This document shows, one piece after another, positions 13,525 through 18,171 of a DNA stretch of 18,171 nt (its first letter is position 1; every line of letters starts with the position of its first letter). Made by a program: the position numbers and the translations under genes. Under the pieces are notes generated by a model, which ran no database searches, was not told where the DNA came from, and worked only from the letters and a program-made list of their open reading frames with translations. The stretch is from RBG-16-68-21 sp035286665 (GTDB lineage Bacteria > Actinomycetota > Acidimicrobiia > Spongiisociales > UBA11373). The stretch lies in NCBI GenBank assembly GCA_035286665.1, contig DATECY010000148.1, positions 1-18,171 of the forward strand, in the 5' to 3' direction.

Positions 13525-14739
13525 TCACTCGATCACGAACTCCAACAATCCGTGCGCTTCTCGCAGAGCAGCCTCCACTCGGATCGGATCATCGCCTGAC
13601 GCGAACAAGAAGCCGAGGTATCTATCCCCTTCGGGGAGTGGCCGGAGCCGTCTGCCGATCGGGATGGTGATCTCGAGCGAGGTCACCAGCGGGACCTCGG
13701 CAACCGCCTCCCTCCCCCGAACCGCTCGAAGGACGCCGTCGCTCGGGATGGGAATCATCATCACGCCACTGGCAGCCGGCTCCCGACCCATCCCCCGCCG
13801 AGGCAGCCCGAGCGCGGCGCGCAGCAGCAGCACCTCGAGACTTTGGTGGAGAAGGCCGAACCTCAGCGACCGCCCGCACAACCCCCCGATGGAACGCGCC
13901 GCCACCTCGATCACCTTGGGCCCGTCGGCGGTGAGGCGTACCTCGGCGTGCGCAGCCCCGTGTACGAGACCGAGCGCACCGATCGCCGCGGCCACGATGG
14001 CGTTGACCGAGTCGACCGTTGCCGGTGAGTGCTGCGACGGCGTGAGATAGATCGTCTCCTCGAAGAACGGCCCATCGAGCGGGTCGGGCTTGTCGAAAAC
14101 GGCGAGCACCTCCACCCCTCCCGGCGTCGCCAACGCCTCCACCGCGACCTCGTCGCCGGCCAGATACTCCTCGACCAGAATCGGCCAGGTCGCCCCGGCT
14201 TCGTCGAGGATGACGCCGATTCGCTCTGCGGCGCGTCGGGCTCCGGACGGGTCATCGGCACGGATGACTCCCCGGCTCGCCGACAACGACATCGGCTTGA
14301 GCACCACCGGGAACCCGACGTCGGCGGCGGCCGTGACCGCCTCGCCTGCATCGAACGCCACGGCATACCGGGGTTGCGGCACTCCCGCGGCGGCGAGGAG
14401 GGACCGCATCTCGCGCTTGTCCCTCGTAGCGGCGACCGCCTCGATCGGGTTGTGAGGAAGGCCGAGCGCCCTCGCCGCCATCGCCGCAACCATCACCCCT
14501 GCGTCGTCGACACCGACGACGGCGTCCACCGGGATCGACGCAGCCGCCTCGACCACGGCCGCGGCTGCCTCGGTCGGTGCCGCACAGTCGACGGTGACGA
14601 CGCCCAAGATCCGTCCCGACGACAACCCGAGCGACCGATCGGTGGCGATGAGCAGGTCGACGCCGAGCTCATCGGCCGCGGCGATGAAGTCCGGCCCCCG
14701 GTAGGAGCCGGTGGGAAGCACGAGTGCGACACGAGCCAT
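13525..14739 (-). CDS. ATP-grasp ligase, substrate unknown
   Basis: A 404-residue ATP-grasp enzyme with the domain order typical of BacD/PurK-like amino-acid ligases: N-terminal Rossmann-like part (1-95) containing VVGVDDAGVMVAAMAARALGL, then DKREMRSLLAAAGVP (107-121), the ATP-binding PVVLKPMSLSASRGV with K148 (144-158), ILVEEYLAGDEVAVEA with E190-E191 (187-202), and the metal-binding HAEVRLTADGPKVIEVAARSIGG (264-286) with E266 and E278. The usual Asn of ExNxR is Ala here (A281), as in some dipeptide ligases. Products could be a dipeptide or carboxylate-amine; no clue from neighbours. The start ATG has GGTGG directly before it and the weak box GATCAT 6 bases upstream. It converges on the P-type ATPase. 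Confidence 0.85.
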   Translation of the reverse strand: MARVALVLPTGSYRGPDFIAAADELGVDLLIATDRSLGLSSGRILGVVTVDCAAPTEAAAAVVEAAASIPVDAVVGVDDAGVMVAAMAARALGLPHNPIEAVAATRDKREMRSLLAAAGVPQPRYAVAFDAGEAVTAAADVGFPVVLKPMSLSASRGVIRADDPSGARRAAERIGVILDEAGATWPILVEEYLAGDEVAVEALATPGGVEVLAVFDKPDPLDGPFFEETIYLTPSQHSPATVDSVNAIVAAAIGALGLVHGAAHAEVRLTADGPKVIEVAARSIGGLCGRSLRFGLLHQSLEVLLLRAALGLPRRGMGREPAASGVMMIPIPSDGVLRAVRGREAVAEVPLVTSLEITIPIGRRLRPLPEGDRYLGFLFASGDDPIRVEAALREAHGLLEFVIE

Positions 14740-14794
14740 CCACCGATGATCGCGGAAACCGGAGCGTTACCCGTTGTGCTCGAAGGAACCTCTT

Positions 14795-14820
14795 GCCTCC
14801 CCCGGTCTTCCGGGGGAGGC
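14795..14820. other. Perfect 11-bp hairpin between divergent genes
   Basis: GCCTCCCCCGG and CCGGGGGAGGC pair perfectly around the loop TCTT. The hairpin lies between the divergent starts of the ATP-grasp gene and the nfuA-like gene, not after either, so an ordinary terminator role is unexpected. It abuts copy B of the repeated element. Confidence 0.55.
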
Positions 14821-14822
14821 GC

Positions 14823-14901
14823 GAGGCGAAGCCGAGCGGAGGGGGCACCACCCCCAGGCCGAGAACCGCCCGCCTCGTCACCCCGCGACCACACCCGGCC
14901 G
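14823..14901. repeat. Intergenic repeat element, copy B (before the nfuA-like gene)
   Basis: AGGCGAAGCCG, GCGGAGGGGGCACCACCCC and, further on, CGCGACCACACCCGGCCG repeat the blocks of copy A at 6851-6930, in the same orientation relative to the downstream gene. Between the blocks, similarity is low. Confidence 0.6.
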
Positions 14902-14942
14902 CAAAGACACACGACCCGCCCGGTCAGTGACACCCATGGGGG

Positions 14943-14948
14943 TACCAT
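14943..14948 (+). promoter_or_regulatory. -10 box for the nfuA-like gene
   Basis: TACCAT precedes the ATG at 14957 by 8 bases, giving a leader of about 1-2 bases. Confidence 0.5.
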
Positions 14949-14956
14949 CCACCGCC

Positions 14957-15574
14957 ATGCCCATCGAGGACCGCTCCGTCATTTCGATCACCCCCGAGGC
15001 AGCCGAGGCGATCACGGGGATACTCGCCCAGGAACCCGACGCCGACGAGTTGGCGCTCACCGTGGGCATCCTCGGCGTCAAGGGTCTCCAGTTCACCTAT
15101 GAGCTGACGTTCATCCCAGTGGTCGACGCCAGACCCGACGACGTGCTGCAGCGGTTCGGCGGTCTCCCCGTCGTGGTCAAGGCAGACAGCATCGCCCGCC
15201 TCGAGGGCGCGACGATCCGTGCCGGCGAAGGGTCCCTCGGGATCGACAACCCGAACAGCCCGAGTCCCAAGATCGCCGCCGGCACCTCCGAGTTGCGTGG
15301 GCCGCTCGCCGAACGGATCGCCACGGTGCTCGCCGAGCAGATCAACCCGGCGATCGCCGCCCACGGCGGCTTCGCGGAACTCGTGGCAGTCGAGGGGACC
15401 ACCGTCTACCTGCGACTCGGTGGGGGCTGCGTGGGCTGCGGATTGGCTCAGGTCACCCTCGGCCAGGGCATCGAGGTGGCGATTCGCAACGCGGTCCCCG
15501 AGGTCGGGGAGATCATCGACGTCACCGACCACGCCTCCGGCGACAACCCCTACTACGAGGCCGCCAAGAAGTAG
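14957..15574 (+). CDS. NfuA-like iron-sulfur carrier (A-type-like domain plus NifU domain)
   Basis: A 205-residue protein with the NfuA layout. Residues about 8-85 resemble an A-type (IscA/HesB) domain but contain no cysteine, as in E. coli NfuA; residues about 115-190 form the NifU C-terminal domain: NPAIAAHGGFAELVAVEG, then GGGCVGCGLAQVTLGQGIE with the cluster-binding CxxC at C158 and C161. It would carry a [4Fe-4S] cluster to client enzymes in the cytosol. The ATG at 14957 follows a -10 box by 8 bases; an in-frame ATG at 14936 would add seven residues and lies upstream of that box. Radical-SAM MoaA and other Fe-S enzymes are plausible clients elsewhere in the genome. Confidence 0.93.
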   Translation: MPIEDRSVISITPEAAEAITGILAQEPDADELALTVGILGVKGLQFTYELTFIPVVDARPDDVLQRFGGLPVVVKADSIARLEGATIRAGEGSLGIDNPNSPSPKIAAGTSELRGPLAERIATVLAEQINPAIAAHGGFAELVAVEGTTVYLRLGGGCVGCGLAQVTLGQGIEVAIRNAVPEVGEIIDVTDHASGDNPYYEAAKK

Positions 15575-15578
15575 AACG

Positions 15579-15607
15579 GTGGTTTGACGGCGAAGCCGAC
15601 AAACCAC
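15579..15607. terminator. First hairpin after the nfuA-like gene
   Basis: GTGGTTTG and CAAACCAC form an 8-bp stem, with an A/A mismatch, then CGGC and GCCG closing a GAA loop. It begins 5 bases after the stop codon. Its right half is part of the 24-bp direct repeat. Confidence 0.5.
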
Positions 15608-15609
15608 GG
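15586..15609. repeat. 24-bp direct repeat, copy 1
   Basis: Begins GACGGCGAAGCC and ends CAAACCACGG. The identical sequence is at 15676-15699, 90 bases later. Confidence 0.9.
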
Positions 15610-15634
15610 TTGCCTGGGCAGGGACCCAGGCAAC
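15609..15634. terminator. Second hairpin between convergent nfuA-like gene and plsB
   Basis: GTTGCCTGGG and CCCAGGCAAC form a perfect 10-bp stem with the loop CAGGGA. It lies in the 3' region of both converging genes and could end transcription from either side; no T tract follows. Confidence 0.55.
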
Positions 15635-15675
15635 ACCGCGATGAGGCGTCAGCCGAAGAGCCACAAACACCCGCC

Positions 15676-15699
15676 GACGGCGAAGCCGACAAACCACGG
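15676..15699. repeat. 24-bp direct repeat, copy 2
   Basis: Identical to 15586-15609. This copy lacks the left stem GTGGTTTG, so it forms only the small CGGC-GAA-GCCG hairpin on its own. It ends 3 bases before the plsB stop codon. Confidence 0.9.
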
Positions 15700-15702
15700 C
15701 TG

Positions 15703-18048
15703 CTAAGGGCCCTTTGCGATCTCCGCCACGCGCCCGATCATCCCCACTACTCCTCTGATCTCTGTGGCGAAAGCCTCACGCTCGCGCAGGCGCTCGACCT
15801 CGCCGCCTTCGAGCAGCCCGCGGTTGTCGGCCAACCGAATCGCGCTCTCGAACAGCACAGTCGATACCGCCTCGGGGCTCACGATTCGGCGCTGAGCCCG
15901 GTACTGCTCACCCAGTGCGAGCGCGGCGCGGGTCAGCTCTTTGGGATCGATGTCGCGGCGGAAGTCGGTGGCGACGAGTGCATCGGCCACGACGAGGTAG
16001 GCATCGAAGATCGGGCGAAGGGCCCACGGCGCCGAGATCGGGCAAAGGGCTCCCAGCACCTCAGCCGCCTTGCCGGCCGATAGGAGGCTCTCCCACTCCG
16101 GGGCGTGAGATCCGACTTCCCGGACCACCTCGTCACGGAACGCGTCGCGCTCGGCGAAGAACATCTCGAACTTCAACAGGTCGCGCACTGCCCACACGGC
16201 ATCCCAGAACGCTGCAGCGGGAGAGCCGGCACCGAACGCGGCGACGAGAGCTACTTCGGCGATGGCACCGGTGGTGAAGAAGTGGACGATCGTATTGCGG
16301 TAGTAGGCCGCGGCGAGATGCTGATCGGGTCCGACCGCATACACGGTGTCGGTGCCACCCTCCCACCGGGTCACGACGCGGTGCTCCACGAGAGCGTCGA
16401 GGGCGGCGCGCACCTGATCGGGATCATCGAGGGTGAGCCGCTCGGTCACGGGCAGCACCCTGGCCTCGACGAAGGCGATCAGGTCCCGGAGCGCATCGTG
16501 CACCTCGGCGACCGTCAGCGCCCGATCGGCGCCGAGGAGGGCGACCGTGACCAGGGAGATCGGGGTGATCGGGGTCGCCCGATTGATCCGCACCGACACC
16601 TCGAAGGCCAGTTTGGCGATCTCGAGGTGTGCCGCCTCCGGATCCGGCGCCTCGCCCGCCGGGTACCGCTCCAGGAACTCGGAGAGGTGCACCGGGTCGC
16701 CGAAATTGAGGTGGATGCGCCCATAGCGACGGCGCAGGCTGCGGATCACCTTGACCATCCAGGAGAACGACTCCTTCTCCTTCGCCTCGCCGCGCTGCTC
16801 GGCGGCGTGCGCCCCGACGTCCTGGATCTGGTCGTAGGCGATCGAGGTCGGGATGAGCACGACGTCCTCGCACGAGCCTCGACGCCACGAGTCGGCCACG
16901 TAGGAGAGCATTCCGTACTTGGGTTCCCGCAGCTTCCCGCTCCGGCTCCTGGCACCCTCCAGGTACCACTCGAGCGGAAAGCGCTTGGCGAGCAAGTAGT
17001 CGACGTAGCGCTTCAGCACGAACTTGTAGGCCTCGTTGTCCTTGAAGCTCCGGCGAATGAAGAAGATCCCGTGACGGCGGAGCAGACCGCCGATGGGGAA
17101 GAAGTTCATGTTGATCCCGCCGGCAGTCAGGTTCGGAGGCATCCCGTTCTCGTACAGCACGTAGGTGAGGGCGAGGTGATCCATGTTCGACTTGTGGCTG
17201 GGCAGGAATGCGACCGAATGCGTTTGGCCGAGCGCGGCGATCTGATCGAGCGCGGCCCGGTCGTAACGGATGCGCCGGTCGTAGCCCATCGTGTACACCG
17301 CCCGCACCAGGGCGGCAACGAGATCGATCACGAAGGTGCTCGGTGAAGCGGCGATCTCCTTGAGGTAGCGAGCAGCCGACAGGCCAAGATCCAACTCGTC
17401 TTCACCGGTACGGCGGGACAGGTCGGCGAGGCCCGCCTGATAGGACGCGGACCCCAGGAGATCCTCGGCCACGAAGCGTGGGACCTTGTAGCGATTCCCC
17501 CGAACCCTCCTCTCGGCGACTTCGAGGGTCAGCGCTGCCTGGAGGGCGACGTACTCGACGAAGCCGGTGGGGGCATCCGGCCGCTCCGCCCGATGGCCTA
17601 CCCACCGCGACCGAACCCCGGCGACGGTGGCGGGCTCACCCGTGATCACCCGCACCCGATCGGGGCGAAATCGGACGATCAGCTCTTGCAGCAGGCGGTT
17701 CGGGTCACGGGGGTCACCCAGCGTGATCAGGTCGATGAGACGGGGGATGCGCCGCGCCCGCCGCGGTGACGCCGTCCACGCCACCCGCACCGGGACGAGA
17801 AACAGATCGTCGTTGCGATCGATCGCCGACCGCATCCCATCGAGTGACGCCCGCCCACCCCGCCGCCTGCGTGAGGGAGGCAGGTCGACCGTCCGGTACT
17901 CCGCGCCTTGCGGACGGCGTCGCTCGATCCACTCGGTCACGAGTCGGCGTTCGATCCTCCCCGAGACGTCGACGAGAAAGCACACCGAACGATTGGCGGC
18001 CTTGGGCCACTCGGCTTCGGCGCCACTGGGTACGGCATGGAGGGGCAT
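15703..18048 (-). CDS. plsB: Glycerol-3-phosphate 1-O-acyltransferase (PlsB-like)
   Basis: A 781-residue enzyme of the PlsB/GPAT family, which acylates glycerol 3-phosphate from acyl-CoA or acyl-ACP at the membrane. The four family blocks are present: FLPSHKSNMDHLAL with the catalytic HX4D pair H285/D290; GGINMNFFPIGGLLRRHG then FFIRRSF (310-335); WYLEGARSRSGKL (361-373) for substrate binding; and VVLIPTSIAYDQI (396-408). The N-terminal 230 residues are Arg-rich and helical as in PlsB, and the C-terminal half is helical without motifs. ATG at 18048 is chosen because TACTCT lies exactly 6 bases upstream; the open frame extends 39 codons further. PlsB alongside PlsY gives two routes to the same product. 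Confidence 0.93.
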   Translation of the reverse strand: MPLHAVPSGAEAEWPKAANRSVCFLVDVSGRIERRLVTEWIERRRPQGAEYRTVDLPPSRRRRGGRASLDGMRSAIDRNDDLFLVPVRVAWTASPRRARRIPRLIDLITLGDPRDPNRLLQELIVRFRPDRVRVITGEPATVAGVRSRWVGHRAERPDAPTGFVEYVALQAALTLEVAERRVRGNRYKVPRFVAEDLLGSASYQAGLADLSRRTGEDELDLGLSAARYLKEIAASPSTFVIDLVAALVRAVYTMGYDRRIRYDRAALDQIAALGQTHSVAFLPSHKSNMDHLALTYVLYENGMPPNLTAGGINMNFFPIGGLLRRHGIFFIRRSFKDNEAYKFVLKRYVDYLLAKRFPLEWYLEGARSRSGKLREPKYGMLSYVADSWRRGSCEDVVLIPTSIAYDQIQDVGAHAAEQRGEAKEKESFSWMVKVIRSLRRRYGRIHLNFGDPVHLSEFLERYPAGEAPDPEAAHLEIAKLAFEVSVRINRATPITPISLVTVALLGADRALTVAEVHDALRDLIAFVEARVLPVTERLTLDDPDQVRAALDALVEHRVVTRWEGGTDTVYAVGPDQHLAAAYYRNTIVHFFTTGAIAEVALVAAFGAGSPAAAFWDAVWAVRDLLKFEMFFAERDAFRDEVVREVGSHAPEWESLLSAGKAAEVLGALCPISAPWALRPIFDAYLVVADALVATDFRRDIDPKELTRAALALGEQYRAQRRIVSPEAVSTVLFESAIRLADNRGLLEGGEVERLREREAFATEIRGVVGMIGRVAEIAKGP

Positions 18049-18054
18049 TTCCCA

Positions 18055-18060
18055 AGAGTA
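18055..18060 (-). promoter_or_regulatory. -10 box for leaderless plsB
   Basis: TACTCT on the minus strand, followed by 6 bases and the ATG at 18048. No good -35 is seen. Confidence 0.55.
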
Positions 18061-18130
18061 CGCGGGCAGACGGCAGCGGCGCGCCTGAGAACCAATGGAG
18101 AGGCGTCGACGAGCCGCAAGCTGCGGACTC

Positions 18131-18158
18131 AGAGCGTCCGCCAATAGGCGGGCGCTCT
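18131..18158. terminator. 12-bp hairpin near right edge
   Basis: AGAGCG-T-CCGCC pairs with GGCGG-G-CGCTCT around the loop AATA, giving 12 pairs, one of them T-G. A smaller hairpin, GAGCCGCA with TGCGGACTC around a 3-base loop and one bulge (18111-18130), is immediately to its left. It could end a transcript from beyond the window, but neither strand shows a T tract. Confidence 0.4.
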
Positions 18159-18171
18159 TGCGCAATGCTGA

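Noticed and set aside
16105..17346. 413-codon plus-strand frame
   Set aside because: Antisense to plsB, where the acyltransferase blocks are on the other strand.
18111..18158. Possible tRNA with a long variable arm
   Set aside because: No T-arm GTTCRA motif or acceptor pairing can be found around the two hairpins.

Overview
The window looks like chromosomal DNA from a high-GC actinobacterium, probably a deep lineage such as Acidimicrobiia. I infer this from the strong G/C third-position bias, an Rv3369-like flavin/F420 protein, a CtpE-like P-type ATPase, an NfuA-like protein, and many start codons sitting 6-9 bases behind a TANNNT hexamer, as in leaderless actinobacterial transcripts. No phage, transposase, CRISPR array or recognisable defence system is visible. 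The content is mostly housekeeping, with unusual repeats between genes.

Layout. Bases 1-630 (minus) hold the first 210 codons of a CelD/BcsL-like acetyltransferase that runs off the left edge. A tRNA-Ala(CGC) lies at 775-851 (plus). From 4643 down to 880 the minus strand carries one likely operon: plsY, moeA, moaC, moaB/mog, a two-helix membrane protein and a bacterial translin. The first four overlap by 4-8 bases. Divergent from plsY are an MTA-phosphorylase-like gene and a 4-base-overlapping FMN split-barrel gene (4720-6119). A run of plus-strand genes follows: a SAF-domain membrane protein, uppP, a secreted PKD-like protein, a hot-dog thioesterase and an Rv3369-type PPOX protein, ending at 9522.

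Bases 9539-9711, between two convergent genes, hold two arrays of 7-bp repeats in opposite orientation that can fold on each other. Beyond them are a 3-hydroxyacyl-CoA dehydrogenase (minus), a LiaI/DUF5668-like membrane protein and a CtpE-like ATPase (plus), an orphan ATP-grasp ligase (minus), an NfuA-like Fe-S carrier (plus) and a PlsB-type acyltransferase (minus). The 127-bp gap between nfuA and plsB has two hairpins and a 24-bp direct repeat.

How it works together. PlsY and PlsB are two different routes to lysophosphatidic acid, UppP recycles the undecaprenyl carrier, and the thioesterase and dehydrogenase act on acyl-CoAs, so lipid and envelope metabolism is a theme. MoeA, MoaC and MoaB/Mog belong to molybdenum cofactor synthesis, but moaA, moaD and moaE are not in the window. 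The most noteworthy points are the heptad-repeat element, the nearly uniform leaderless promoter architecture, the translin gene in a molybdenum cofactor operon, and a short element repeated in front of uppP and nfuA. No stretch longer than 300 bases lacks a gene; the largest gaps are 14740-14956 and 6120-6329, and in the latter I see nothing except the promoter at its end.
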